In this document: in pieces, positions 43,543 through 52,901 of the stretch | Layout: each line of letters begins with the position of its first letter | How positions within the stretch are numbered: the first letter of the stretch is position 1 | Assembly (NCBI GenBank): GCA_034376725.1 | Contig: JAXMJH010000071.1 | Location: 1-58,176 of the forward strand | From: UBA11164 sp034376725 | Lineage (GTDB): Bacteria > Pseudomonadota > Gammaproteobacteria > Xanthomonadales > Xanthomonadaceae | DNA: 58,176 bases | Direction of reading: 5' to 3' | Made by a program: the position numbers and the translations under genes | Notes under the pieces: generated by a model | Database searches by the model: none | Seen by the model: the letters and a program-made list of their open reading frames with translations, nothing else | What the model was told of the DNA's origin: nothing

Positions 43543-44310
43543 TCAGCGCGCCACCGGATAACGGGGAAAGGTCAACACGTTGCGGCCCACCCCCTGCACC
43601 AGCGTGTCGGTCAACGGAACATTGGCCACGGAAACCGCTGCGAAACCACTTCCCCACTGCTCGTGTTCAAGCTCGCACAACAACGAGACGCTGCCGTCGG
43701 CCTGAATCTGCGCCGGGCGGCTGGATTTGAACAGCATCACCAACTCGTCGGCAGACGCACCTTTGCCGATCAGGATGTTGTAGTTGCCATAAAACATCAC
43801 GCTGCCCGCCGGTGCCACGCTGCCTTCGAACTCGCCGCCCAACGCAATTCCGTCCGGGTCAAGCACCATCAGCACATAACCACCGTCGCGGACCGGCCAG
43901 CCCGCAGCGGGGGTGCGCGAGTCGGAAGATGTGTACATGCGGTACTGCCAATCCGGATTGGTCATGAACAACCCAAAGGAAATGCGACCAGCAAGCGCCG
44001 GGTCGTCGACCCATACCCCGAAGCGATCCTCGAAGAAGGCTGCGGCCTGTGCAGTAAATTCGGCCAGAGCGGCATCGTCGCGGCCCATGATTTCCCGCTG
44101 GAAGAATTCGCCGTCGCAAAACAGCCCCGCACAGCCGGTGACGCCCGGTGCAGGATTGGGCTCGGCCAGATCGAGCACGCCGGCTGCCATCAGCACCATG
44201 TAGTGGTCGAACCCTTCGGGCGTCGGCGTCGGCGACATCGCGCTGGCGCTGCCCATCCAACCCAGCGAGATGGCCAGGATCGCGTTCCTGAGGATTTTTT
44301 TCGCGTTCAT
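43543..44310 (-). CDS. Exported protein of unknown function
   Basis: This 255-residue protein has a signal peptide (about 1-24, cleaved near SASA) and GGAGAG 9 bases before the ATG. The mature part has a pair of close cysteines (TGCAGLFCDG) and a single later one, an aromatic-rich middle (NPDWQYRMYTSS) and the strand GSVMFYGNYNILIGKG. No family is recognised. It is the first structural gene after the AraC-type regulator in the same direction. The 299 bases between them have no gene and probably contain the cluster promoter. A 211-base gap separates it from the hotdog gene. Confidence 0.72.
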   Translation of the reverse strand: MNAKKILRNAILAISLGWMGSASAMSPTPTPEGFDHYMVLMAAGVLDLAEPNPAPGVTGCAGLFCDGEFFQREIMGRDDAALAEFTAQAAAFFEDRFGVWVDDPALAGRISFGLFMTNPDWQYRMYTSSDSRTPAAGWPVRDGGYVLMVLDPDGIALGGEFEGSVAPAGSVMFYGNYNILIGKGASADELVMLFKSSRPAQIQADGSVSLLCELEHEQWGSGFAAVSVANVPLTDTLVQGVGRNVLTFPRYPVAR

Positions 44311-44609
44311 TATCGTTGCTCTCCGTGACGATTGTTCAGTGGCGGTCCGTCGCCCCCACGCACCCGGTTGGGCCGTTTGTCGCGACGGTCGGGTAATCAA
44401 AGTAAGGGGCGCGGGCGGGTCGTGTTCGCCTGCAACCGCCAAACTTTGCTTGATTTCGACAACGCTGGCTGGCGCCCAACGGAACACAGACGGGAGCTGC
44501 AGCTACGGGCGAGCGGCCCAGAGCACTCAGCTGGGGGGCAGGGCAATCGAAAAACACTGAACGCCGACGGACGCAGGACGCGCCCGCCGGTGTTCAGTCC
44601 GGTCCGGTT

Positions 44610-45551
44610 CTAGACCACTCGCGTAAGTCGTGGCCGGTGCGGGTGACCGATGGCCTCCGCTGACGCTAGCAGTGCCACGTCGGCCTGGACGCCGATGCGT
44701 GTCCGTCGCAAATCCGATGGCGTCACGCCAAACCGCCTTTTGAAGCGCTCGCCGAACCGGGATTGAGATTGATAACCGACCCGTTCGGCGATTGCGCCGA
44801 TCTGCAGATAGGTCTGTTGGAGCAGCGCCAGACCAGCGGCCAGCCGTACCTCCTCCAGCAACTCGCGAAAGCCCGATTTCTCCTCTTGCAGGTGCCGCCG
44901 CAGCGAGGACTCGCTGCACCCAAGGCGTGAACAAACGCTCTGCACGTCCCAGGATCGGGCGGGGTCGAGGTTCAGCAGATTGATCACCCGCCGACGCCAG
45001 CTGGTGTCATGACCGAGCATCAAATTGCCGATCAGTCCGGCCCGCGCCAGAAGCAATAGCAAGGTCATCTGCCGCTGTTCGGCGATGTGCTCATCGATGC
45101 CGTACTGGCGGCTCCACTGCAGCCATTGCAGCAGTTCGGCGATCAGTCCCGGCGGCGCCTGGGCGTGCCAGACAGGGCGTGCTACGCGTTCGCTGTAGTG
45201 CGGGCCGTAGATCTGTCTGAACTGCTCCAGCACGGATGCGGAGAAATGCAGAGCCATTCCGTGATAGCTGCTCGACCCTTGGTCGGGGCTGTTGGTGACC
45301 CGGAACTGCCTTCCGGCCGGAAGCATGAGCAGCTCCCCCGGTCGTACTGCAAAATTCACGTTATCGATCACCAGATGCTTGCAGCCGGTGATGACCAGCA
45401 TCATGCACGGAAGGTGTAGCGGCACCGCAGTCAGCCGCTGCGATCGCACGCAACGATAGATGCCCAGGCAGCCGATGTCCTGGCCACAGGCGGTGCGATC
45501 CTCCGGGTAGGTAGCAAGCTCGTGTCTCAACTCAGCCAGTAAACCGTCCAT
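44610..45551 (-). CDS. AraC/XylS-family transcriptional regulator
   Basis: This 313-residue regulator has an N-terminal cupin-like sensor (about 40-180; VRPGELLMLPAGRQFRV) and a C-terminal pair of helix-turn-helix motifs (about 200-300), the first in WDVQSVCSRLGCSESSLRRHLQEE and the second in IGAIAERVGYQSQSRFGERFKRRFGVTPSDLRR (both given in part: CSRLGCSESSLRRHL and AERVGYQSQSRFGERFKR). I chose ATG 45551 over 45557 because AAGGAG sits 7 bases before it. It likely controls the cluster downstream on the same strand. The effector is unknown; related N-terminal domains sense small acids or lipids. Confidence 0.88.
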   Translation of the reverse strand: MDGLLAELRHELATYPEDRTACGQDIGCLGIYRCVRSQRLTAVPLHLPCMMLVITGCKHLVIDNVNFAVRPGELLMLPAGRQFRVTNSPDQGSSSYHGMALHFSASVLEQFRQIYGPHYSERVARPVWHAQAPPGLIAELLQWLQWSRQYGIDEHIAEQRQMTLLLLLARAGLIGNLMLGHDTSWRRRVINLLNLDPARSWDVQSVCSRLGCSESSLRRHLQEEKSGFRELLEEVRLAAGLALLQQTYLQIGAIAERVGYQSQSRFGERFKRRFGVTPSDLRRTRIGVQADVALLASAEAIGHPHRPRLTRVV

Positions 45552-46043
45552 AGCCATCTCCTTGTTCCCTCCCAAGGATGATTGGCGCCGATTTTCATCG
45601 GCGTCCTCCCGTACCGGAAGCCGGTGAGAGCATTCCGGTGTGTCCACCGATTCCCCCTCGGTGGATATTCCACGCCCGATGATTCGCGGCGCGGTCAATG
45701 CCAAATCGACCACCCGTCGAGCCGAGCAGCACGCAGGGGTCAGGCAAAAGCAAACCTTGGCCAGCACACGCTCGTTCGCCCCCGACTCAGTCTGTGATTG
45801 CCTCCCCTGCACCCACATGCCCAAACTTTATCCGACCGTCCCAGCCTCGCTCGGGTTCGGCTGAAACGTCGACGGTTGCGACCCTACCCGTCGAGGGTTA
45901 CCTCCCCGTTACACCTGCTGAGCCGGCAAACCGACCCGGCCCGTCCCACTCTGCGACTGAGCCTATTACAGCAGTCGCCCGACTCGCTGTGATCAGTATT
46001 ACAAACTCAGCTGGCCCGCAGCTCGGTCCGGAGAGCTGGTCCC
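45552..46043. promoter_or_regulatory. Regulator upstream region with a CCACCGA/TCGGTGG dyad
   Basis: No gene is credible in this stretch. About 95 bases upstream of the AraC-type gene lies a perfect 7-bp inverted repeat, CCACCGA (45644-45650) and TCGGTGG (45658-45664), with a 7-base spacer. It could be an operator for autoregulation. AraC-type proteins more often bind direct repeats, so another regulator or a chance palindrome is possible. Confidence 0.35.
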
Positions 46044-46079
46044 GAAAACAGAAAAGGGCCGCCGGAGTACCGGCGGCCC
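46044..46079 (-). terminator. Intrinsic terminator of the TonB-dependent receptor gene
   Basis: On the minus strand a perfect 10-bp stem, GGGCCGCCGG/CCGGCGGCCC (arms 46070-46079 and 46056-46065, 4-base loop), is followed by TTTTCTGTTTT. It lies 47 bases past the receptor stop. The stem shares its GGGCCGCC core with the terminator at 36338-36367, a common feature of terminators in GC-rich genomes. Confidence 0.88.
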
Positions 46080-46125
46080 TGAAATCCGGGCTTCCCTGCC
46101 CGCATGCGGATTCAGCAGGCTGAAA

Positions 46126-48984
46126 TCAGAACTTGACCGAAGCGCGCACGTACCAGACCTGACCGGGCAGGTCGAAGGTGGAGGCATCAAGCCCGTTGAG
46201 CGAGCAGGAGAAGCATAGCGGCGGATCCTTGTCGAAGGCGTTGTTCAGGCCAGCGGTGAAGTCGACGCCACGCAGCATATCCAGTCGATAACCGACCTGG
46301 ATGTCATGGTACGTCGTCGAGCCCAGCGTGTTGGTGCCTTCGGCATCGTTGCTGCACAGGCCCAGGCCGACGAAGTCGGAGCAATCCTCGGTCAGGCTGT
46401 CGATGTGCCGGATCACCCAGGAAGCGGAGAACTGCTTCATCGCCCACTCCAGCGCCAGGTTGGAGGTCCACTCCGGAATCGCGCTGTCGTTGACCTCGAC
46501 GCCGACGCCGGACGGCTGGCGATTGCCGCCCGCGTCGATCGCCTTGAACGACTCGACGAAGGTGTTCTGCCAGCTCACCCGCAGCTGGCCCCAGCTGTAT
46601 TCCGGCGAGGTCCAGAACAGGTCGGCATCCCAGCCTTCGGTCTCGATGGTGCCCAGGTTGGTCAGCCGGCTGTTGAGGCCGTTGACCGCGCCGGTCGAGG
46701 CCCGGGTGATGCCGCTGCAGAATTCGTCGGCCAGGGTTTGCGCACAGCGGATCAGCTGGGTCTGGGCATCGGGTGCCTGGATGGCGTCGTCGATTTCATG
46801 CCGGTACCAAGTGAACTCCAGATCCAGCCGGTCGGCCCAGGAGCTGTTGGTGGCAAAGCCGGGGCTCCAGACGAAACCTGCGGTGTAGCTGTCGGAAGTT
46901 TCCGGGTCGAGTGTCGAATTGCCGCCGGTGGTGATCGAGATCTGCGGGTTCGGCTGCTGGAAGCCGCTCGGCACGCCGAGCGCGGCGCAGTTGGCCACCA
47001 GTTCGGGGGCAACCGGCGCCGAGCACGGATCGGTGATGGTGGCGTCGAAGCGGCTGTCGGAACCGAACAGCTCGCCGATCGACGGAGCGCGGAAGCCCTC
47101 GGCGAACGTGCCGCGAATCAGCAGTTCATCGTTGACCTGCCAGCGCAGACCCACCTTGCTGTTGAAATCGTCGCCCGACGTGGAGATGTCGGTATAGCGG
47201 GTGGCCGCGTTGATCTCGAAGCTCTTGGCGAACGGCATATCCGACAGGACCGGAATGTTCAACTCCAGATAGGCCTCGTCGAATTCGATCTTGCCGCTGG
47301 TCGGCAGGGCTGGCACGCCGTTCGACTCACCTGCGGTGATCAGCGCGTCGGGACGGAAAAAGCCTTCCTGCTCGCGGTTCTCGTAACCGATGGCGAACGA
47401 CAGCGGTCCGGCCGGCAGGTCGAACAGATCGCCGGACAGGTTGAAGGTGAACATTTCCAGATCGTTTTCGCTCACGTCGGTGAGCACGGGGCGGATGAAT
47501 CCGATCATCTCATCGGTGATGGTGCCGGCGCCGCCGAACAGGTTGAGCGGTACGCAGGGCGCGGTGCAGTTTTCGATCGGGCCAAGACCCTGCGCAATGC
47601 GGGCGATGTTCAGGCTGCCGAACGTGGTCTGCTTGGCCTCGTTCTCGCCGCGCACGTAGTTGGCATCCCAGAAGAACGTGCGGTTGCCGGCTTCGAAGTC
47701 GCCTTCAAGGCCGGTCGCGAAGTAGGTCGTCTCGACGTCCTGCTCAAATACGCGCGGGCCGGTTTCCAGCGGACGGCGGCCGAGCAGGAAGAAGTTCTCG
47801 CCCGAGACCAGATCCACGCCGAACGGGTTGAACGGGTTCGATGCCGAAATGGTGATGTTGTCGGCCAGCGGATTGCCGGTACCGGCCGAGGGGCCGAGGA
47901 AGATCGGCTCCGGAGCCGCCTGGTTGGTCGACGAACGCTCGGTGTAGGAGAACCGCGAGTACCAGCGGACATTGTCGCTGACATCGAAATTGACCTTGGC
48001 AAAGATGTTTTCGCGCTGATTCGGCGTCAACAACAGGTTGAACGGCGAGAAGTTGAAGCGATTGGCGCTGGCGAACGGGATGAAGTCGTTCGGGAAATTG
48101 ACGCCACCCGGGAAATTGCTGCCGTTCGGTGTGGTGATATCGCAAGTGCCATCGGGGCACAGCGCCGGGTTATTGCCCGGATCGGAGAAGATGAAGCGGC
48201 CGCTCGGCGTGCCGGAGCTGCCGAAGGCTACGCCGGTTCCGGGCGCCGGGAAGCGGGACTGCTCGCGCGCGGCGGAGCTGATGCCCTTTTGCTCGACGAA
48301 ACTGGCCGAAAAGAAGAAATCGATCCGGTCGGCCTGTCCGCCGATGCTGAAATCGTAGCTCTGGGTTTCGCCATTGCCCTGATCGAACTCACCGTACTGC
48401 GCATTGATCTGGGCGCCCTGCACGTTGCGCTTGGTGATGATGTTGACCACGCCGCCGATGGCATCCGAACCATAGAGGGTGGAGGCGCCGTCTTCCAGCA
48501 CTTCGATGCGATCGACGGCAGCCATCGGGATGGTGTTCAGGTCGACCGCCGTACCCACGCCCGAGGCCGAGCTTTCACTCACCCAGCGCACACCGTCGAC
48601 CAACACCAGGACCCGCTTTGCGCCCAAGTGGCGCAGATCCACAGTGGTGGATCCGGCGCCCACGCCGCCGCCATCGGGCGGAAAGCCGAAATTGCCGGAC
48701 GAATTGAACTTGGTATTCAGTCCCGAGCCGGAAGCCGTGAGCTGCTGCAATACGTCACCGATCGAGGTCAGGCCGGAGCGGTCGATCTGCTCGCGGCTGA
48801 CCACCTGCACCGGCGCGAGTCCCTCGAGTTCGGCGCGCTTGATGCGCGAGCCGGTGACCTCGATTCGGTCGAGTGTCGCCGCCGAATCCTGGTCCTGGGC
48901 AACAACAACGCTGCTGATGGGTATCAGACTGGCCATCAGGGCCACGCGTACGGCCACACTGAGTGGCGAAAGGCGCTTGTTCAC
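46126..48984 (-). CDS. TonB-dependent outer-membrane receptor
   Basis: This 952-residue receptor has a signal peptide (about 1-29), a plug domain (about 38-160: IEVTGSRIKR, VVSREQIDRSG, IGDVLQQL, VDLRHLGAKRVLVLVDG, IEVLEDGASTLYGSDAIGG) and a 22-strand barrel ending in a terminal phenylalanine (YVRASVKF) for Bam insertion. The IEVTGSRIKR opening is typical of the large receptors of Xanthomonadales and other environmental bacteria that take up sugars, peptides or lipids. Translation starts at GTG 48984, with AAGGAGG 7 bases upstream. The ligand is unknown; it lies next to the acyl-carrier cluster but has its own promoter and terminator. Confidence 0.92.
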   Translation of the reverse strand: MNKRLSPLSVAVRVALMASLIPISSVVVAQDQDSAATLDRIEVTGSRIKRAELEGLAPVQVVSREQIDRSGLTSIGDVLQQLTASGSGLNTKFNSSGNFGFPPDGGGVGAGSTTVDLRHLGAKRVLVLVDGVRWVSESSASGVGTAVDLNTIPMAAVDRIEVLEDGASTLYGSDAIGGVVNIITKRNVQGAQINAQYGEFDQGNGETQSYDFSIGGQADRIDFFFSASFVEQKGISSAAREQSRFPAPGTGVAFGSSGTPSGRFIFSDPGNNPALCPDGTCDITTPNGSNFPGGVNFPNDFIPFASANRFNFSPFNLLLTPNQRENIFAKVNFDVSDNVRWYSRFSYTERSSTNQAAPEPIFLGPSAGTGNPLADNITISASNPFNPFGVDLVSGENFFLLGRRPLETGPRVFEQDVETTYFATGLEGDFEAGNRTFFWDANYVRGENEAKQTTFGSLNIARIAQGLGPIENCTAPCVPLNLFGGAGTITDEMIGFIRPVLTDVSENDLEMFTFNLSGDLFDLPAGPLSFAIGYENREQEGFFRPDALITAGESNGVPALPTSGKIEFDEAYLELNIPVLSDMPFAKSFEINAATRYTDISTSGDDFNSKVGLRWQVNDELLIRGTFAEGFRAPSIGELFGSDSRFDATITDPCSAPVAPELVANCAALGVPSGFQQPNPQISITTGGNSTLDPETSDSYTAGFVWSPGFATNSSWADRLDLEFTWYRHEIDDAIQAPDAQTQLIRCAQTLADEFCSGITRASTGAVNGLNSRLTNLGTIETEGWDADLFWTSPEYSWGQLRVSWQNTFVESFKAIDAGGNRQPSGVGVEVNDSAIPEWTSNLALEWAMKQFSASWVIRHIDSLTEDCSDFVGLGLCSNDAEGTNTLGSTTYHDIQVGYRLDMLRGVDFTAGLNNAFDKDPPLCFSCSLNGLDASTFDLPGQVWYVRASVKF

Positions 48985-49020
48985 TGGGGTTCCTCCTTGC
49001 TTTGTCCGCCGGAACGACTC

Positions 49021-49063
49021 CGGCGTTAACGATAATGTAACGCCGAATTGTTGACTGTGTCAG
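49021..49063 (-). promoter_or_regulatory. Receptor promoter overlapped by a CGGCGTTA/TAACGCCG palindrome
   Basis: On the minus strand CTGACA (49063-49058) and TACATT (49039-49034) are spaced by 18 bases, a fair sigma-70-type promoter. A perfect 8-bp inverted repeat, CGGCGTTA (49021-49028) and TAACGCCG (49038-49045), has its 9-base spacer over the -10 box. A dimeric repressor bound there would block transcription of the receptor gene, whose start lies 37 bases further on. Confidence 0.55.
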
Positions 49064-49109
49064 TTTTGTGAAAGTTCCAGGCGCAAGGTGATCGGCCTGC
49101 CCTTGGAGG

Positions 49110-49898
49110 TCAGAGGATCAGCGAGATCCCGATCAGGGCCAGAAACCCGGCGAAAACCCGTTTCAGGGCCGGTCCGCTGATCCAGTGCGCCAGTCTCACC
49201 CCGAATGGCGCGGTAACCACCGATGCCAGCGCCACGCCGATCGCCGCCGGCACGAAAACATAGCCGATCGAACCGGCGGGCAGGCCCTCCTGCGGCCCCA
49301 GCAGCGCGTAGCCGGCCGCGCTGGCCAGCGCGATGAATACACCGCAGGCGCTCGAAGTGCCGACCGCCCGGACCGGCGCACTGCCCAGCCAGATCAGCAG
49401 GGGCACGGTCATGCTGCCGCCGCCGATGCCGACCAAGGCGGAAACTCCGCCGATGCCGGTCCCAGCCAGGGTCAGGCCGGGACCGCTGACTTCGCCAGCA
49501 TCGGCCGGACGCGCCCTGACCTGTCCGAAGGTGAGCTGGGCCGCCGCCAGAAAACAGTAGATCGCCACGCTCCAGCGCAGCACCTCGCCCGACAGGGCCA
49601 CCGCCAGCATGCTGCCAAGCCCGGCACCGACCAGCAGGCCCGGGACCAGCCAGCGCACGCTTACCCAGGCCACGCTGCCGCGCCGATGGTGCGAGCGGGC
49701 CGAAGACAGACCGGTCACCACGATGCTGGCCAGCGAGGTTGCCAGCGCGACATGCATGGCCGCTTCCTGCGGCACGCCTTGCGTTGGCAGCAGCCAGGCC
49801 AGCGCAGCCACCAGCACCAACCCCCCGCCAACGCCGAGCAGGCCAGCGAGTATCCCGGCGACCGCGCCCAGCAGCAGATAAATCAACACAGCGCTCAC
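49110..49898 (-). CDS. TSUP (TauE/SafE) family membrane permease
   Basis: This 262-residue protein has about eight membrane helices and the TSUP repeats GVGGGLVLVAALAWLLP near the start and GIGGGSMTVPLLIWLGSAPVRAVGTSS (in part GIGGGSMTVPLLI) in the second half. The family exports or imports sulfur oxyanions, sulfonates or small organic acids. Translation starts at GTG 49898. It ends 125 bases upstream of the receptor start, on the same strand, with the receptor promoter in between. The substrate is unknown. Confidence 0.88.
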   Translation of the reverse strand: MSAVLIYLLLGAVAGILAGLLGVGGGLVLVAALAWLLPTQGVPQEAAMHVALATSLASIVVTGLSSARSHHRRGSVAWVSVRWLVPGLLVGAGLGSMLAVALSGEVLRWSVAIYCFLAAAQLTFGQVRARPADAGEVSGPGLTLAGTGIGGVSALVGIGGGSMTVPLLIWLGSAPVRAVGTSSACGVFIALASAAGYALLGPQEGLPAGSIGYVFVPAAIGVALASVVTAPFGVRLAHWISGPALKRVFAGFLALIGISLIL

Positions 49899-49968
49899 GG
49901 GCGCGGCGCCCGCGGTACTGCTACGCCAGCACGCTGGAATTCAACAAGCATGGTCTAGACTCCTCGTC

Positions 49969-51963
49969 ATGATTCCGGCATTTGTTTTTGCGCGCGGTGG
50001 GCTGCTGATTATGGCAGTCCTGCTGGCCCTGGCCGCTACACCGGCCTGGGCCGAGGACGGCCCGCTGGATGCGCGTCGGACGCAGTTTCGATCGGCTCTG
50101 GAAGCCGCCGAGCGCGGCACCGATGCGGATTTTCGGCGCCAGCGCGCGGCGCTGGCCGACCACCCACTGGCCGGCTGGCTGGATTACGCGCATCTGCGAC
50201 GGCGGATCGACAAGGCCGAGGCCAGCGAGGTCGAGGCCTTCATGGCCCGGCATCACGGCCAGCCCGCCGCCGATCTGCTGCGCGAGGCCTGGTTGAACGC
50301 GCTGCTCAAGCGCCGCGACTGGGGTTTGTTCGAACAGCACTATGTACCGAGCACGCGCTTGGAGATGCGCTGTGGCCATGCCCTGGCGCGGCTGCGTACC
50401 GGCAACCTGGACGAAGACTGGTTCGCCGAAGTGCAGGCGCTCTGGCGCAACGGACAATCGCTGCCCAACGACTGCGACTTGCCGTTCGCCGAGTTTCAGG
50501 CGCGCGGGCGGCTGACCGACGCCCTGCGCTGGGAGCGCATCGAACTGGCGGCGCAAGCCAGCCAGCCGGGCCTGATGCGATTCCTGGCGCGCGCCTTGCC
50601 GGCGTCGGATCGGCAGTTGGCGGAACGCTACGCGGCGTTCGTGGACGCGCCGACACCGGACGTAAACGCGTGGCCAAAGGACGCGCGCAGCCGCCGGATT
50701 GCCGTCCTCGGGTTGACCCGGCTGGCCGGGCGCGACCCGGGCGCCGCCGAAGCGCTGCTTGCCTTGATCGAGCGTCCGTTGGCGTTGGGCGAAGCCGAAC
50801 TCGGACCGATCCGCTACCAGATCGCGCTGTGGAGCGCGGCCAGCTACCTGCCGGACAGTGCGCGTCGCCTCGCAGCGGTGCCGACCCCGTTCTACGATGA
50901 CCGCCTGCACCGCTGGCGGCTGCGCGAAGCGCTGGCCCGTGGCGATGATTCCGCCGCACTGGCCGCCATCGCTGCGGTCGACCCAGCCGAGCGCAACACG
51001 GGCTCACGCTGGCGGTATTTCGAGGCGCGTCTACGCGAACGCGCCGGGCAAGCCGATTTGGCACGCGAGCTGTACACCGCGGCCGCCCGGCACGCCGATT
51101 TCCATGGTTTCATGGCCGCCGACCGTGTGGGTCTGCCGTATGCCCTGTGCCCGTTGCGGCCCGACTCGAACCCTGAACTGCGCGCCCGCATGGCCAGCCA
51201 TCCGGACCTGGTGCGGGCCATCGAGCTGTTCCGGCTGGACCGGCCCGGCTGGGCCGAACGGGAGTGGCGCGCACTGCTGGCCGGCCTGTCCGACGCCGAA
51301 CGCATCGAGGCCGTGCGCCGCGCCCGCGCCGCCAACTGGCACGACCGGGCACTGTTCGGCCTGGGCGAGCAGCCCGAGGAACTGCGCTACTACCGCCTGC
51401 GCTTTCCGCTGCCCATGGCGCGCACAGTGCGAAGCGAAGCGGACAAGAACCGGATCGACCCGGCCTGGCTGGCCGCCCAGATCCGCGCCGAGAGTGCGTG
51501 GATGCGTCAGGCCCGCTCCCCGGCCGACGCGCGTGGCCTGATGCAGCTGCTGCCGGCCACCGGGCAGGCCACGGCACGCGCGCTCGGCCTGCCCTGGCCC
51601 GGAGCCCAGGCGCTGTATCGCCCGGTTTTCAATATCACGCTGGGCAGCGCCTATCTGCGCCGGCAGCTCGACGATTTCGGCGGGCAGCCGCATCTGGCCA
51701 TCGCCGCCTACAACGCCGGTCCGACGCCGGTGAACCGCTGGCGCGCGCAGCGCCCGGACCTGGACGCCGACTTTTTCATCGAAACCATCCCGTTCCACGA
51801 AACCCGCGACTATGTGGCGCGGGTGCTGGCATTCAGTGTGATCTACGATTGGCGGCTGCACGGCCGGGCTGTCCCGCTGAGCGATCGACTGGCCGGCGCC
51901 GCCACCCGCTCGCCCACTCGCGCTATTGTTTGCCCTGCCTCCGCAACCGAATCGACACCATGA
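49969..51963 (+). CDS. slt: Soluble lytic murein transglycosylase
   Basis: This 664-residue periplasmic enzyme has a signal peptide (about 1-26), a long alpha-helical superhelix (about 30-460) and a C-terminal lysozyme-like domain. The catalytic glutamate is Glu508 in QIRAESAW, followed by DARGLMQLLPATG, NITLGSAYLRRQL and AIAAYNAGP. It cleaves peptidoglycan strands to 1,6-anhydromuropeptides in cell-wall turnover. The stop overlaps the next gene in ATGA, so an operon with the NDUFA9-like gene and cca follows. Confidence 0.93.
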   Translation: MIPAFVFARGGLLIMAVLLALAATPAWAEDGPLDARRTQFRSALEAAERGTDADFRRQRAALADHPLAGWLDYAHLRRRIDKAEASEVEAFMARHHGQPAADLLREAWLNALLKRRDWGLFEQHYVPSTRLEMRCGHALARLRTGNLDEDWFAEVQALWRNGQSLPNDCDLPFAEFQARGRLTDALRWERIELAAQASQPGLMRFLARALPASDRQLAERYAAFVDAPTPDVNAWPKDARSRRIAVLGLTRLAGRDPGAAEALLALIERPLALGEAELGPIRYQIALWSAASYLPDSARRLAAVPTPFYDDRLHRWRLREALARGDDSAALAAIAAVDPAERNTGSRWRYFEARLRERAGQADLARELYTAAARHADFHGFMAADRVGLPYALCPLRPDSNPELRARMASHPDLVRAIELFRLDRPGWAEREWRALLAGLSDAERIEAVRRARAANWHDRALFGLGEQPEELRYYRLRFPLPMARTVRSEADKNRIDPAWLAAQIRAESAWMRQARSPADARGLMQLLPATGQATARALGLPWPGAQALYRPVFNITLGSAYLRRQLDDFGGQPHLAIAAYNAGPTPVNRWRAQRPDLDADFFIETIPFHETRDYVARVLAFSVIYDWRLHGRAVPLSDRLAGAATRSPTRAIVCPASATESTP

Positions 51964-52901
51964 AAACACTCGATATCGTCGTACTCGGCGGCACCGGATT
52001 CGTCGGCCGCCAACTGGTCGCGGCACTGGCTGCCGACGGCCATCGCATCACCGTGCCGACCCGCCGTCGGGCCGCGCATCCCGATGTGCTTTTCCCGCCA
52101 TCGGTCGCCGTGGTCGAATTCGACATCTACCGGGCCGACGCACTGGCCGAATTGCTGCGCGGCAAGCACGCGGCGATCAATCTGGTCGGCATCCTCAATG
52201 AGCGCGGCGACTCCGGTCGCGGCTTCGAGCGCGCCCACGTCGAGTTGACCCGCCTGTTGATCGAGGCCTGTCGGGCCAGCGGCGTGAAGCGCTTGCTGCA
52301 GATGAGTGCGCTCAATGCCGGTCGCGGCACCAGCCACTACCTGCGCACAAGAGGCGAAGCCGAGTCGTCGGTGAAATTTTCCGGGCTGGACTGGACGCTG
52401 TTCCAACCCTCGGTGATCTTCGGCCGGGGCGACGGCTTGTTCTGCCGGTTCGCCAGCCTGCTCAAGGTGGCGCCGGTGCTGCCGATCGCCGGCGGCAACG
52501 TGAAGTTCGCCCCGGTCTGCGTGGGCGATGTGGTCGAGGCGTTCCGCCGGGCCCTGACCAACCCGCAAACCATCGGCCAGACCTATGAGCTGTACGGGCC
52601 GGATGTGCTGCCGCTCAAGCGCATCGTGCGCATGACGGCCGCTGCGCTCGGCCTGAAGCGCTGGGTGATTCCGCTGCCCGATGCACTCGGTCGCCTCCAG
52701 GCCGAAGTGGGCGAATGGCTGCCCGGCAAGCCGATCAGCCGCGACAATTTCCGCTCGCTCAAGCTCGACTCCGTCGGCGGCGTCGATGGCCTGCACCGGC
52801 TGGGTATCGAGCGGACACCCGTCGCAGCTGTGCTGCCCGACATCCTGGGTCAACGACAGACCCAGCAGCAGCGGCTGAACCGCTACCGGACAGGCAGATG
52901 A
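51960..52901 (+). CDS. NAD(P)-binding, complex-I NDUFA9-like epimerase-family protein
   Basis: This 313-residue Rossmann-fold protein starts with VVLGGTGFVGRQL (about 7-19) and carries MSALNAGRGTSHYLRTRGEAE, given in part as MSALNA and YLRTRGEAE, where the usual YxxxK site of extended SDRs is replaced (YLRTRGE), as in the atypical NDUFA9-like group. In mitochondria such a protein is a complex I accessory subunit; in bacteria the role is uncertain. It overlaps slt and cca by 4 bases on each side, the order often seen in gammaproteobacteria. Confidence 0.85.
   Translation: MKTLDIVVLGGTGFVGRQLVAALAADGHRITVPTRRRAAHPDVLFPPSVAVVEFDIYRADALAELLRGKHAAINLVGILNERGDSGRGFERAHVELTRLLIEACRASGVKRLLQMSALNAGRGTSHYLRTRGEAESSVKFSGLDWTLFQPSVIFGRGDGLFCRFASLLKVAPVLPIAGGNVKFAPVCVGDVVEAFRRALTNPQTIGQTYELYGPDVLPLKRIVRMTAAALGLKRWVIPLPDALGRLQAEVGEWLPGKPISRDNFRSLKLDSVGGVDGLHRLGIERTPVAAVLPDILGQRQTQQQRLNRYRTGR

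Noticed and set aside
46306..49029. 907-codon open frame on the plus strand opposite the TonB receptor
   Set aside because: It mirrors the receptor gene, has no family motifs, and its length is explained by high GC content; the minus-strand frame has signal peptide, plug and barrel features.
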